The notes: generated from the sequence alone by a model not told the origin. A stretch of DNA of 64,000 nucleotides from Petrimonas sulfuriphila (GCF_051201015.1 NZ_JBPEHI010000011.1); one strand, 5' to 3'; positions 43,742-53,357 are shown, counted from the stretch's first letter. Program-made: numbers and translations.

Positions 43742-44869
43742 ATGAAATACTTCTTAATAGCCGGCGAAGCATCGGGCGACCTACACGCATCCAACCTGAT
43801 GAAGTCGATCAAACAGTTGGACAAGGAAGCCGATTTCCGGTTTTTCGGAGGTGATCTTATGGCCGTCCAGGGAGGAACACTGGTTAAGCATTACCGTGAA
43901 ATGGCATTTATGGGAATTGTCCCGGTTGTTATGAATGCGAAAACCATTCTTAACAACCTGCAACTCTGTCAAAAGGAGATCACCGGCTATCAGCCGGACG
44001 CGGTTATCCTGGTTGATTATCCGGGATTCAACCTAAAGATGGCTAGGTTTGTAAAGGCTCGATTGAACATTCCCGTCTTCTATTACATCTCACCTAAAGT
44101 ATGGGCATGGAAAGAGTATCGGGTTAAATCGTTCAAGAAATATGTGGATGAGATGCTTTGTATCCTGCCCTTTGAAGTAGATTTCTACGAAAAACACGAT
44201 TACCGGGTCCATTACGTCGGAAATCCGTCGGTGGATGAGATCGACGCGCGCGAATATAAAGATGAAACGTTTGCCGGGTTCATTGCGGCCAACACACTTC
44301 CCGACCGTCCGATTATCGCAGTGCTTGCAGGAAGCAGGAAACAGGAAATATCCAACAACCTGCCACCTATGCTGCAAGCAGTAAAAGGATTCGACGATTA
44401 CCAACTGGTAGTTGCAGGGGCACCCGGTATTGAACCTGATTTTTACGATAAGTTCACCCAAGGATTTCCGCTGAGGGTTTTGTTCCACCAAACGTACCGC
44501 ATTCTCGCCCAGTCACAGGCAGCGTTGGTTACCTCCGGGACGGCCACCCTGGAGACGGCGTTGCTGAACATTCCTCAAGTAGTTTGTTACCGTACGTCGA
44601 TGCCGCGGCTATCATACTGGGCCTTCAAAAACATCCTGCACACACCCTATATCTCATTGGTGAACCTTATTTGTGGCAGAGAAGTTGTGACGGAACTCTT
44701 CGCCAAGTTTTTCACCGTTGACAACATCCGAAAAGAACTTACCCAACTTCTCCACGTGAAGAACTACCGAAAAAACATGCTGGACAATTACGCGGAAATG
44801 CGGCGGATACTGGGCGGAACCGGTGCTGCGGACCGTGCAGCGGAAACAATATTGAATAAGCTCAGGTGA
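43742..44869 (+). CDS. lpxB: Lipid-A-disaccharide synthase
   Basis: GT19 enzyme that makes the lipid A disaccharide from UDP-diacylglucosamine and lipid X at the inner membrane. AGEASGDLHASNLM, FFGGDLM, VLVDYPGFNLKMA, YYISPKVWAWKEYRV and LAGSRKQEI are family blocks. 375 residues, normal. Shows that the organism makes lipid A and is Gram-negative. Confidence 0.96.
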   Translation: MKYFLIAGEASGDLHASNLMKSIKQLDKEADFRFFGGDLMAVQGGTLVKHYREMAFMGIVPVVMNAKTILNNLQLCQKEITGYQPDAVILVDYPGFNLKMARFVKARLNIPVFYYISPKVWAWKEYRVKSFKKYVDEMLCILPFEVDFYEKHDYRVHYVGNPSVDEIDAREYKDETFAGFIAANTLPDRPIIAVLAGSRKQEISNNLPPMLQAVKGFDDYQLVVAGAPGIEPDFYDKFTQGFPLRVLFHQTYRILAQSQAALVTSGTATLETALLNIPQVVCYRTSMPRLSYWAFKNILHTPYISLVNLICGREVVTELFAKFFTVDNIRKELTQLLHVKNYRKNMLDNYAEMRRILGGTGAADRAAETILNKLR

Positions 44870-44976
44870 ATCGATTTTCTGTTGGCATACTGAAAATATT
44901 CTTTCCAAAATCTTCACTTTTTAATCCTTTTTTGTTTCCTTTGTATCGGAACTAATGTAAGAAAATCAGAAACAGT

Positions 44977-45999
44977 ATGAAAATTGGAATTCTCACTTCC
45001 GGTGGTGACTGTCCCGGAATTAATGCGACCATACGAGGCGTTGGAAAAACAGCCATTAACAATTACGGAATGAAGGTAATCGGCATTCAGAATGGATTTT
45101 CCGGACTGCTTTACAAGGACGTTATTGACCTTTCCGATGCATCGCTCTCTGGGATTCTTAATCTGGGAGGAACCATTCTTGGGACCGCACGCGAAAAGGT
45201 GTTCCGTAAAAAAATCACATCACCCGACGAAAAAGACCAGGAAGAGATAAAAAAATGCTACCACGAATTGGGCCTCGATTGCCTGGTTTGTATTGGAGGA
45301 AACGGCACACAAAAAACCACTTGGATGCTTTCTGAATTGGGGCTGAATGTAGTAGGAATTCCTAAAACCATCGATAATGATGTGTACGGAACCGATGTCA
45401 CTTTCGGGTTCGACACCGCTGTCAATATTGCTACGGATGCTATCGACCGCCTGCATTCCACGGCAAGTTCCCATCGTCGTGTAATGGTTATTGAACTTAT
45501 GGGGCACCATGCCGGCTGGATTACACTGTATGCTGGAATGGCCGGGGGAGCCGATATCATTCTACTTCCCGAACTTGGTTACAATATGAAAGTAATTATC
45601 GACAAGATAAAAAAGAGAATGGAAATGGGGAAAGCCTATTCCATTGTGGCTGTTGCCGAGGGAATTGAAATACAAGGAAGCAGCGAAAGGCCTGCCATGT
45701 ATTTCGCCAAAGAAATTGAAAGGCAAACCGGATTTGAAACTCGCGAAACCGTCCTCGGATACATTCAGCGCGGAGGTTCACCGTCTCCCGCAGACCGTAA
45801 TTTAGGCACTTTGCTCGGCGGCCATGCAGCACAACTCATTCACGAAGGGAAGTTCGGACGTATGGTTGCACAGATCAAAAATAAAATAGATGACGTACCT
45901 TTAGAAGAAGTTGCGGGCAAACTTCGCCTGGTAACTGTGGATACTCCTTTGGTACAACAGGGAAGAAGGATGGGTATTTCATTCGGCGTCTGGGTATAA
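44977..45999 (+). CDS. pfkA: 6-phosphofructokinase (group III type)
   Basis: Phosphorylates fructose 6-phosphate in glycolysis. TSGGDCPGINATIRG starts the fold and PKTIDNDVYGTD holds the catalytic Asp. The phosphoryl-donor site reads GGNGTQ: Gly110 at the position of E. coli Gly104 predicts ATP use, Asn109 replaces the usual Asp103, and Lys130 stands where ATP enzymes have Gly124 and pyrophosphate enzymes have Lys. This Gly/Lys mixture is known for group III enzymes, which can use ATP. 340 residues. Confidence 0.9.
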   Translation: MKIGILTSGGDCPGINATIRGVGKTAINNYGMKVIGIQNGFSGLLYKDVIDLSDASLSGILNLGGTILGTAREKVFRKKITSPDEKDQEEIKKCYHELGLDCLVCIGGNGTQKTTWMLSELGLNVVGIPKTIDNDVYGTDVTFGFDTAVNIATDAIDRLHSTASSHRRVMVIELMGHHAGWITLYAGMAGGADIILLPELGYNMKVIIDKIKKRMEMGKAYSIVAVAEGIEIQGSSERPAMYFAKEIERQTGFETRETVLGYIQRGGSPSPADRNLGTLLGGHAAQLIHEGKFGRMVAQIKNKIDDVPLEEVAGKLRLVTVDTPLVQQGRRMGISFGVWV

Positions 46000-46007
46000 G
46001 CTGGACA

Positions 46008-46829
46008 TTAGATTTCTATCTGCACGTTCTCTTCCTCCTGCCCGGAAGTTTCTGAAGACTCACTATTCCCTTTCTCGAAAAGTTTTTCCAGAAGTTCATT
46101 ATCGTTCCGCAGCTTCTTGATGGCTTTCTTTGCTGCCTTCTGATGCGATTCTTTTTTGGAATACCCTTTTCCTGAACCCAGATCCATCCCACCGACAATA
46201 ACCCTCGATTCAAAAATAGGATTGTTTTGCTCATCGTAGGAAGAGTCGGTCACCTCAAACCCTACGTCAATTTTGTATTTTTGTCCCCACTCTATCAGAC
46301 GCGACTTAAAGTCTACCTCACTTTTCAATACGGTATCGATATTGATGTGTTGCTTAATGAGCGTTTCAAAAACAAAACTTTTCGCTACGCGGTAACCCTG
46401 ATCAAGATAGATCGCTCCAATCAGTGCTTCGAGGGCATCTCCGTAGATATTGGTGTTGTGAGCAAGATTCCGGGTGGATGAAGTGATGATTTTATCGATC
46501 CCTATTTCAATAGCAATTTTGTTCAGCGTTTCACGTTGAACAATCCTCGAGCGGGTACTGGTAAGGAATCCCTCTTTTTTATTCTCGAATTTTTTGTACA
46601 AAATATCGGCTACAATGGCATCAAGAATAGCATCACCCAGAAATTCGAGCCGTTCATTATTAACCCATTTTCCTGAATTTGAGCGAATTGATGATGATCT
46701 GTGTGTCAATGCTTCCTGGTACAGATCAATTCTATCGGGATAAAATCCCAACATCCTGTAAAATGAAAAGTAGGGTTCTTTTCCTTTGTGAGGAATTGCC
46801 CTTACTTTTCGCATAAATTTTCTTAACAC
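46008..46829 (-). CDS. rnc: Ribonuclease III
   Basis: Cuts double-stranded RNA in rRNA maturation and mRNA decay. The signature ERLEFLGDAILDAIVADILY and the second acid block GDALEALIGAIYLDQGY are intact. The dsRNA-binding domain covers about 170-245 (GSGKGYSKKESHQKAAKKAI), followed by an acidic tail. 273 residues. It starts 1 base after the fabF stop; acpP-fabF-rnc is a common bacterial order. Confidence 0.96.
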   Translation of the reverse strand: MLRKFMRKVRAIPHKGKEPYFSFYRMLGFYPDRIDLYQEALTHRSSSIRSNSGKWVNNERLEFLGDAILDAIVADILYKKFENKKEGFLTSTRSRIVQRETLNKIAIEIGIDKIITSSTRNLAHNTNIYGDALEALIGAIYLDQGYRVAKSFVFETLIKQHINIDTVLKSEVDFKSRLIEWGQKYKIDVGFEVTDSSYDEQNNPIFESRVIVGGMDLGSGKGYSKKESHQKAAKKAIKKLRNDNELLEKLFEKGNSESSETSGQEEENVQIEI

Positions 46830-46830
46830 A

Positions 46831-48093
46831 TTACTTGTTGAATTTCTTAAGGATTACGCTTGCGTTATGGCCTCCAAAGCCAAATGTGTTCGATAGCACA
46901 GCTCTTAACTCGCGTTTTTGAGCTTTGTTGAATGTGAAGTTAAGATTATAATCGATTTCCGGATCCTCGTCGCCTTCAGTAAAATTGATTGTTGGTGGAA
47001 CGATTTGGTTCTCAATGGATAGAGCACAAAACATTGCTTCCAGTGAACCGGCAGCACCCAACAAGTGTCCCGTCATCGACTTGGTTGCACTGATGTTTAG
47101 CTTGTAACTGTGTTCTCCAAAAACCTCCTTTATGGCTTTTACTTCCGAAATATCGCCTACCGGCGTAGATGTTCCGTGGACATTGATGTAATCTATATCT
47201 TCGGGTTGCATTTGTGCATCCTCCAAGGCGTTGTACATTACCAGTTTGGCTCCCAAACCGTCGGGATGGGAAGCCGTGATGTGGTGAGCATCGGCCGACA
47301 TGCCGGCACCAGCTACTTCGGCGTAGATATGCGCGCCACGTGCAAGAGCGTGTTCCAGCTCTTCGAGAATCAGGCTCGAAGAACCTTCTCCCATGACAAA
47401 TCCGTCCCGGCTGGCGCTAAAAGGGCGTGAAGCCGTTTCAGGCGAATCGTTACGGGTAGAAAGTGCATGCATAGCGTTAAATCCGCCCACTGCTGAGGCG
47501 CTGATGGTCGCTTCAGCACCACCGGTAACAATAACATTTGCCTTATTCAGTCGGATGAGATTAAAAGCATCGGCGATGGCATTTGTAGAAGATGCGCATG
47601 CCGAAACGGTTGCGTAATTAGGACCTCTCAGTCCGTAAATCATAGAGATATGCCCGGCGGCAATATCGGCTATCATTTTCGGAATGAAAAATGGATTGAA
47701 TCGAGGGCCTTTATCTTGCGTAAGATAATAATTACCAACCTCTTCCTCAAAAGTTTTGATGCCTCCAATTCCGGCAGAGAAGATAACTCCGATACGGTTG
47801 GTGTCTTCTTTTTCCAAATCAAGTCCTGAGTTCTCTATCGCCTCTTTCGCTGCTTTCAGGGCAAGCTGAGAATAACGGTCGAATCTCCGGGCCTCCTTCC
47901 TGTCAAAAAGCTCGTAGGGATCAAAATTTTTTACCTCACAGGCAAATTGTGTCTTGAACAAAGATGCATCGAAAAGAGTAATAGGTCCGGCCCCGCTTTT
48001 TCCCGCTACGGTATTTTCCCATGTTGTTTTAACATCATTTCCCAACGGTGTTACAGCTCCCAGACCTGTTACTACTACTCTTTTTAATTCCAT
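46831..48093 (-). CDS. fabF: 3-oxoacyl-ACP synthase II
   Basis: Condensing enzyme of fatty acid elongation, 420 residues. Catalytic Cys in VSACASSTNAIADAF, His in VHGTSTPVGD and His in SMTGHLLGAAGS, with the C-terminal FGFGGHNASVI. In one operon with acpP (21 bases upstream) and rnc. Confidence 0.97.
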   Translation of the reverse strand: MELKRVVVTGLGAVTPLGNDVKTTWENTVAGKSGAGPITLFDASLFKTQFACEVKNFDPYELFDRKEARRFDRYSQLALKAAKEAIENSGLDLEKEDTNRIGVIFSAGIGGIKTFEEEVGNYYLTQDKGPRFNPFFIPKMIADIAAGHISMIYGLRGPNYATVSACASSTNAIADAFNLIRLNKANVIVTGGAEATISASAVGGFNAMHALSTRNDSPETASRPFSASRDGFVMGEGSSSLILEELEHALARGAHIYAEVAGAGMSADAHHITASHPDGLGAKLVMYNALEDAQMQPEDIDYINVHGTSTPVGDISEVKAIKEVFGEHSYKLNISATKSMTGHLLGAAGSLEAMFCALSIENQIVPPTINFTEGDEDPEIDYNLNFTFNKAQKRELRAVLSNTFGFGGHNASVILKKFNK

Positions 48094-48113
48094 GAATTTT
48101 ACTTGTGGATTTT

Positions 48114-48350
48114 TTATTTAGCGTGTTGCTCAACGTAAGCAATAGCATCACCTACCGTAGAAATTTTCTCAGCTTGATCGTCCGGAATGGAGATATTGAA
48201 TTCTTTTTCGAATTCCATGATCAACTCAACAGTGTCAAGTGAATCAGCTCCCAAATCATTGGTAAAGCTGGCAGTTTCTGTTACTTCAGACTCTTCAACA
48301 CCTAATTTATCGACAATGATCGATTTTACTCTTTGTGCTACTTCAGACAT
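48114..48350 (-). CDS. acpP: Acyl carrier protein
   Basis: Carrier of growing acyl chains, 78 residues, acidic. The phosphopantetheine Ser is in DLGADSLDTVELIMEFE. It heads the acpP-fabF-rnc operon, about 60 bases after the promoter at 48409-48440. Confidence 0.97.
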   Translation of the reverse strand: MSEVAQRVKSIIVDKLGVEESEVTETASFTNDLGADSLDTVELIMEFEKEFNISIPDDQAEKISTVGDAIAYVEQHAK

Positions 48351-48408
48351 AACTTTTTATTAATTAAATTAGTAAATAAAAGATATTTTCTTTTTAATTT
48401 TGTGGATG

Positions 48409-48440
48409 CAAAGTAAATCAATTTTTCTTTAACCACACAA
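48409..48440 (-). promoter_or_regulatory. Promoter of acpP-fabF-rnc
   Basis: On the minus strand TTG (48438-48440), 21-base spacer, then TTACTTTG (48409-48416), close to the -7 consensus. Confidence 0.5.
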
Positions 48441-48509
48441 TTTTTCAATCAATAAATTCAAAAATAATGCACATTTACCGTTTTTTTGTGCAAAACACAC
48501 ACCTGTTTT

Positions 48510-49079
48510 ATGAAGAGAATAGCCATATTTGCCTCGGGTAGCGGATCAAACGCTGAAAATATTGTCCGGTATTTTTCCGGTAACGACGAAATTGAAATAG
48601 CGTTGATTCTTTCCAACAAAAAAGAAGCTTTTGTGCACGAACGGGCTAAAAATCTGGGGGTTCCGTCTTATACCTTTTCCAAAACGGAATTTGACGAAGC
48701 GGAGTTGATTTTGGAAACGTTGCAACAGTATAACATCGATTTCATCGTGTTAGCGGGTTATCTGCTAAAAGTGTCTGCCCCGCTTCTGAAAGCTTTCCCC
48801 AACAGGATAATCAATATTCATCCGGCTTTGCTCCCCAAGTATGGAGGGAAAGGAATGTACGGCGACCGCGTTCACCGAGCAGTAATGGAGGCCGGTGAAA
48901 AGGAATCGGGGATATCCATACATTATGTTAACGAGCACTACGATGAAGGCGATATAATTTTCCAAGCTTCCTGCGAAGTACTTCCCGGCGACACTCCCGG
49001 CGATATTGCCCAAAGAGTACACCAGCTGGAATACAAACATTTTCCTGAAGTCATCGAGAAGATTGTCAATGAGAAATAA
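48510..49079 (+). CDS. purN: Phosphoribosylglycinamide formyltransferase
   Basis: Transfers a formyl group from formyl-tetrahydrofolate to GAR in purine synthesis. FASGSGSNAENIVRYF at the start, the catalytic segment NIHPALLPKYGGKGMYGDRVH and GISIHYVNEHYDEGDI are diagnostic. 189 residues from the ATG at 48510; the open frame reaches 48486 through a TTG, but the inner ATG fits the family. Confidence 0.95.
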   Translation: MKRIAIFASGSGSNAENIVRYFSGNDEIEIALILSNKKEAFVHERAKNLGVPSYTFSKTEFDEAELILETLQQYNIDFIVLAGYLLKVSAPLLKAFPNRIINIHPALLPKYGGKGMYGDRVHRAVMEAGEKESGISIHYVNEHYDEGDIIFQASCEVLPGDTPGDIAQRVHQLEYKHFPEVIEKIVNEK

Positions 49080-49115
49080 CTTCGACAAAAGCCATAAAAA
49101 ATAAAAAATTAATAT

Positions 49116-49123
49116 TAACTTTG
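49116..49123 (+). promoter_or_regulatory. Promoter -7 element of tRNA-Leu
   Basis: TAACTTTG, 23 bases upstream of the tRNA 5' end. Confidence 0.5.
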
Positions 49124-49146
49124 CACTCGCAAATAAAAACAGGCCT

Positions 49147-49228
49147 GCGGCTGTGGCGTAATTGGTAGCCGCGCCAGACTTAGGATCTGGTGCCGAGAGG
49201 CGTGGGGGTTCGAGTCCCTTCAGCCGCA
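49147..49228 (+). tRNA. tRNA-Leu (anticodon TAG)
   Basis: Acceptor stem GCGGCTG/CAGCCGC, discriminator A, anticodon stem CCAGA/TCTGG around a loop with TAG (reads CTA and related Leu codons), a long variable arm (TGCCGAGAGGCGT) as in class II tRNAs, and a T-arm with GTTCGAGTC. CCA is not encoded. Confidence 0.95.
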
Positions 49229-49235
49229 CAAAAAG

Positions 49236-49267
49236 CTCCTTTTAGATTTCTCTAAAGGGAGTTTTTT
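49236..49267 (+). terminator. Terminator of tRNA-Leu
   Basis: Stem CTCCTTTTAGA / TCTAAAGGGAG (one G-T pair), TTTC loop, six T. It begins 8 bases after the tRNA. Confidence 0.85.
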
Positions 49268-49695
49268 CACACCAGCACTCACCAAATGTCTCTGACTTAC
49301 AGTGTCTTACATAGGTAATATCTTCCCCACTCCATCAATTCCATCAATCATCCCAACCTGAGTTATAAATGAAGTTAAGGTGCCAAATCGGGAATATTTC
49401 TCTCATCTATATGGATGTACACCTTTTTAACATTATAGCTATGTATTAAGTGGCGTTAAAACAGGTAAATATATCAAATAACCGTACACTGCAAAGGTAA
49501 CGATTCATCGTGAAAAGTAGGATAGTAAAAACGATCTTGTCCCCGGCAGTTCTATTTATGCAAAAAAAATTAACAGCTACATTGGAACACTTAAACTTTC
49601 ATTGTACGATGCAATGAAAGACCTGGAAGAAAGGGGAAATCTGGATGAACAAGAAAAGACAAAAGACCAATAAGTGTACGTAGATGAACAGCGGT
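49268..49695. other. A+T-rich spacer with a short broken ORF
   Basis: No intact gene. The only protein-like stretch is the 50-codon frame at 49521-49673 described separately. Confidence 0.5.
49521..49673 (+). pseudogene. Protein fragment, possibly the N-terminal part of a tyrosine recombinase
   Basis: A 50-codon frame without a start codon, after a TAG. It contains KKINSYIGTLKLSLYDAMKD and LEERGNLDEQEK, a helical charged pattern reminiscent of the segment before the core-binding domain of Bacteroidota tyrosine recombinases. It lies about 290 bases after a tRNA-Leu gene, a usual integration site. The match is by impression only. Confidence 0.25.
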
Positions 49696-50685
49696 CTAAC
49701 TGCCTATACCTTTAAAAGCATATTTAAATACTCGAGAACCCCGTATCGAAAGAACGTTTCCATCTTTATCAACTGCAAGGGCCATAACTTGACTTTTATC
49801 AGAATCATCGGTTACAATCCATTGTTTAATAAATTTTCCCATTAAATCAAATTTTTCAATGCGTGCAATATTACCGGCCTCCCCATTTTGTGTGCTATTA
49901 TCAGCTACATAAACGAAACCATTTGCACTATCAATTGCAATTCCGCAGGGAAAAAGAAATTGACCGCCACCATTTCCTTTACTGCCCCATTTCATTATAT
50001 AAGCACCACTAGACGAAAACTTTTGTATTCTGAAATTCATGTTGTCAACCACATAGATATTGCCTGCTTTATCAACAGCCATCTGACCATTCATACCTTG
50101 ATTGGATAGGTCATTCTGATTGCTTAACATGAGTTGCCCATCTCCAGTTCCTGTACCGCCCCATTGCATCATGAAATTGCCTGACAGATCAAATTTCTGT
50201 AATACATTTGATACATCAACAGTATAAACCCATTTATTTAACTTATCTACAGCAATAGTCCCTGCAAAATCTACTTCCCACTTTGTTACATATAAGCCTG
50301 CTGAATTAAACTTTTGTATCCTTAGATTTTTCTCATCAGCTACGTATATATTATTATCTCCATCAACTGCTATATATTTGGGCCAACTGAACTGTCCGTT
50401 ATTGATCCCAAAAGTCCCCCATGTTGTAATTAATGTTCCCGTAGAAGCATATTTGCCTATTCTGTTTCCCATGAGTTCCGAGATATATACATTCCCATTA
50501 CCGTCGACTGCAATACCCCACGGGATGACGTTTCCATCTGAAGTAATATTCCAGGAGCCAATTAGATCAGAATTATGAGGGTTATCCTCATCTTTATCTT
50601 TAGCCTCATCTTCTTTATTGCATCCTGAAAAGGAAGTTGCTCCTGCAATTAGTAGTCCAATGGTTACAAATTTTATGATTCTCAT
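49696..50685 (-). CDS. NHL-repeat lipoprotein
   Basis: Protein of 329 residues with a lipobox (ATSFSGC) and an acidic linker. At least five repeats of the type IAVDGNGNVYISELMGNRIG or IAVDKAGNIYVVDNMNFRIQKF form an NHL beta propeller, expected on the outer face of a membrane. It may bind a ligand or a protein; some NHL proteins are enzymes, but no catalytic residues can be assigned. Codons are A/T-richer than in the housekeeping genes, consistent with acquired DNA next to the tRNA. Confidence 0.85.
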   Translation of the reverse strand: MRIIKFVTIGLLIAGATSFSGCNKEDEAKDKDEDNPHNSDLIGSWNITSDGNVIPWGIAVDGNGNVYISELMGNRIGKYASTGTLITTWGTFGINNGQFSWPKYIAVDGDNNIYVADEKNLRIQKFNSAGLYVTKWEVDFAGTIAVDKLNKWVYTVDVSNVLQKFDLSGNFMMQWGGTGTGDGQLMLSNQNDLSNQGMNGQMAVDKAGNIYVVDNMNFRIQKFSSSGAYIMKWGSKGNGGGQFLFPCGIAIDSANGFVYVADNSTQNGEAGNIARIEKFDLMGKFIKQWIVTDDSDKSQVMALAVDKDGNVLSIRGSRVFKYAFKGIGS

Positions 50686-51305
50686 TTTGTTGTTTTTTAT
50701 ATATCATTATAATCCAAATAATTTCTTATATTTAATTCCCCTATTTAAATGAATATACATGTTTCTCCGGTTACTACCTGAAACTCATGTCAGGCAACAA
50801 TTGTGATGTCTATAGTATAGAAATACAGCCTGCAAGTTTAGTTATTTTTCTGATATCTTTTTTATTTTTTACTATTATTCTGGGTTAGTCGTATTAAAAT
50901 AAGGTTAAATAGAAATTTTCATTACTGATAGCCCTTCACTGGGATTTAATGAAATTTCTTCTGTAATGCAATTGGCACTTTGGTGGAAGATAAGGATTAT
51001 CTCACTATCTTTACACATATTAGTAACTATTTAAAGGAGATGTGTGTACATAACCTCTAAGTTTCACCAAATAAAGAAACCTTATAACACTTATGTACAA
51101 TAGGTTATATGGTTATTGCATTATTTTTATCTTTTGGAGCCTATTATTAGCAAACGGAATAGATTTTTATTACATTTACAGGAGTCTAATGACCCAATTG
51201 TATCATGTAGTGTAATGAATATGGATCATTATGCAAGACAGTATAAAACTGTCCGTTTGCAAAGAGTGTATTTAATAAGGTAAATGAAATTAAAGATGTC
51301 CTATT
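50686..51305. other. A+T-rich intergenic region
   Basis: No supported gene. A 40-codon hydrophobic frame exists at 51093-51215 (MYNRLYGYCIIFIFWSLLLA), but it has no promoter or relatives that I can name. Confidence 0.5.
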
Positions 51306-52178
51306 ATGAACAAAAGAAAAGCAAATCAAATTATTAGAGGACAGAATGCTGTCGATGGCGCCGGAGTTCATCTGCGCCGTGTGTTAGGACCAGTAAACAT
51401 TGTAGATTTTGACCCATTTTTAATGCTTGACGGCTTTGATTCCGAAGATCCGAAAGACTACATTAAAGGGTTTCCCTGGCATCCACACAGAGGTATTGAG
51501 ACCATTACTTATCTAATTAAGGGCAAGGTTGAACATGGCGACAGTCTTGGAAATAAAGGCACGATCCACGATCTGGAATGCCAATGGATGACAGCAGGTT
51601 CAGGCATTATACATCAGGAAATGCCTAAAGAATCTGAAAGAATGCTTGGGTGCCAGCTTTGGGTAAATTTGCCTGCCAGAGATAAAATGACCATTCCGGC
51701 ATACGGTGATATCACGCAAGAAAAAGTTACCCTTGTGGAAGAAGAAAACGCCGTAGTGAGAATCCTAGCCGGCACTTACAAGGGCAAAAGCGGTGTCTTC
51801 GAAGGCAAATATGTAAAGGTTAAATATCTAGATATTGATCTGGCTCCCAGCAGCACATGGACTTACGACGAAACTCCGAATGACCAAACGCTGTTCATCT
51901 ATTTATTGGACGGCAACCTTGCCGTTGACAACAACCTGTCTCAATTTGAGAATAAATCATGCGCTGTTTTATTTACTTCAAGCGATAAAGACAGTGACAT
52001 ATACGATTCTGTAGAAGTCCGTTCAGGAAATCAGGGTGCCAGGTTTGTTCTGTTGGCGGCCAAGCCGTTGAAAGAACCTGTAGCATGGGGTGGCCCAATT
52101 GTGATGAATACCAATGAAGAACTGGATCAAGCTTTTAAAGAATTAGATAACGGAACATTTATTAAGCATAGCGTATAA
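51306..52178 (+). CDS. Pirin family protein
   Basis: Bicupin protein of 290 residues. The metal site of the N-terminal cupin is visible as FPWHPHRGIETITYLIKG with a His later in VEHGDS and SGIIHQEMPK. LGCQLWVNLPARDKM is a pirin block. Bacterial pirins include quercetin dioxygenases and regulators of pyruvate metabolism; the role here is unknown. Followed by a small 4Fe-4S protein gene. Confidence 0.9.
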   Translation: MNKRKANQIIRGQNAVDGAGVHLRRVLGPVNIVDFDPFLMLDGFDSEDPKDYIKGFPWHPHRGIETITYLIKGKVEHGDSLGNKGTIHDLECQWMTAGSGIIHQEMPKESERMLGCQLWVNLPARDKMTIPAYGDITQEKVTLVEEENAVVRILAGTYKGKSGVFEGKYVKVKYLDIDLAPSSTWTYDETPNDQTLFIYLLDGNLAVDNNLSQFENKSCAVLFTSSDKDSDIYDSVEVRSGNQGARFVLLAAKPLKEPVAWGGPIVMNTNEELDQAFKELDNGTFIKHSV

Positions 52179-52325
52179 TTCTACTTCATTTTAAACTCAG
52201 AAACTGTTTTAATATTTTTCATGCCCTGTTTTATGCCTATTTCTGGATGGATCTGGATTTTCAGCTCACGCATAATAGCGGGCTATTTTAAAGAAATGAA
52301 AATTCAAAATAGTTTCTTAATCAAT

Positions 52326-52538
52326 ATGTCAAAAAAAGAATATTCAAACGAAGAAATTACCATCATTTGGGAATCGGAGAAATGTATTCATTCCGGTATT
52401 TGTGTTAAAACACTACCTAAGGTTTATCATCCACAAGAAAGACCCTGGATTAAAATCGGTAATGCAACATCCGAAGAATTAATGAATCAAATAAATCTTT
52501 GTCCTTCAGGGGCATTGAGTTATAAAAAATTAAAGTAA
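52326..52538 (+). CDS. Small 4Fe-4S single-cluster protein (YjdI-like)
   Basis: Protein of 70 residues. CIHSGICVKTLPKVY followed by INLCPSGAL gives a divergent four-cysteine ferredoxin pattern with Cys-x5-Cys and a distant Cys-Pro, as in the YjdI group (Fer4_19). The frame is open from 52221, but MSKKEYSNEEITIIWESEK is the natural start. It probably carries electrons or senses oxidation; partner unknown. Confidence 0.82.
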   Translation: MSKKEYSNEEITIIWESEKCIHSGICVKTLPKVYHPQERPWIKIGNATSEELMNQINLCPSGALSYKKLK

Positions 52539-52653
52539 CCGAACTGACTATTCATTATTCTGATTCTATTTCTTTGCACCTTACAAAAAAATAGGATCAG
52601 ACAACGTTGAATAGAGTCATATTATCTTATCTCTTAGGACGCACAATTCGCTC

Positions 52654-53158
52654 TTAGGTATAGGCTATGCTTATAATTTCATAAACGATATCTTTCTTGT
52701 CTCGTTTTAAAACAACTTTGTCTCCCTCTTTTTTATTCGTCAATGCATTGGCCAAAGGCGATATAAAGGAGATTTTTCCTTTGGAAACATCAGCTTCATC
52801 AACACCCACTATTTGAAAAGTTTTGATTCTCCCGGTTTCTTCCATTTTGAGAGTTACCCGTGCACCGAACCTTATTTCATCTTGAGGCTGTTCGTCTAAA
52901 TTAACTATTATGGCGGTGTCGATTCTGTGGTTCAACAGATACAATTTTGCATTAATATGGTTCTGCACTATTCGTTTCTCATTTTCATCGGCTTTGTTCA
53001 GATTTTCTTTCTCATTGATAAGTTCCTCTCTTTCGGCCAACAGTTCATCCAGTCCCTCCCGGGTTACATAATTTATTGTTCCTTCCGGTAAATAAGCCCG
53101 GGGGGGGTACTATCGGAATCTCTTCCTGATCGCTTTCTTTGACAAATCCTCTGCTCAT
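52654..53158 (-). pseudogene. GreA/GreB-type factor, frameshifted in a C8 tract (possibly phase variable)
   Basis: A full gene would start at the ATG 53156-53158 with MSRGFVKESDQEEIPIVPP and continue RAYLPEGTINYVTREGLDEL into the GreA/GreB core (GARVTLKMEE, ISFISPLANALTNKKEGD). The two parts are in different frames. On the minus strand the join is a run of eight C (53100-53107); with seven the frame is continuous for 167 residues. As written, the upstream frame stops early. It is either a sequencing error, a mutation, or a slippage switch. GreA-type factors rescue stalled RNA polymerase; this group is the short Bacteroidota version with a coiled coil followed by an FKBP-like domain. Confidence 0.8.
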
Positions 53159-53357
53159 AACAACTCACGTCTTCTATCTAATGTTTTCCTCTGCAAACAT
53201 AGTTGGATTCTTCAAAATATTCAAGTTTTTGTGTACATTTTTCCTCAGTATCAAGACTTAGTCTTACTTGACACGCTACAGGAAGAATTGTTTTTTGTTA
53301 AAAAGACACCCGGAAATCAAGGATTGTGTAAATTCATATAAAGGTCGACACAGGCAA

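Noticed and set aside
51093..51215. 40-codon hydrophobic ORF
   Set aside because: No promoter, no relatives that I can name and A+T-rich background; chance frame is as likely.
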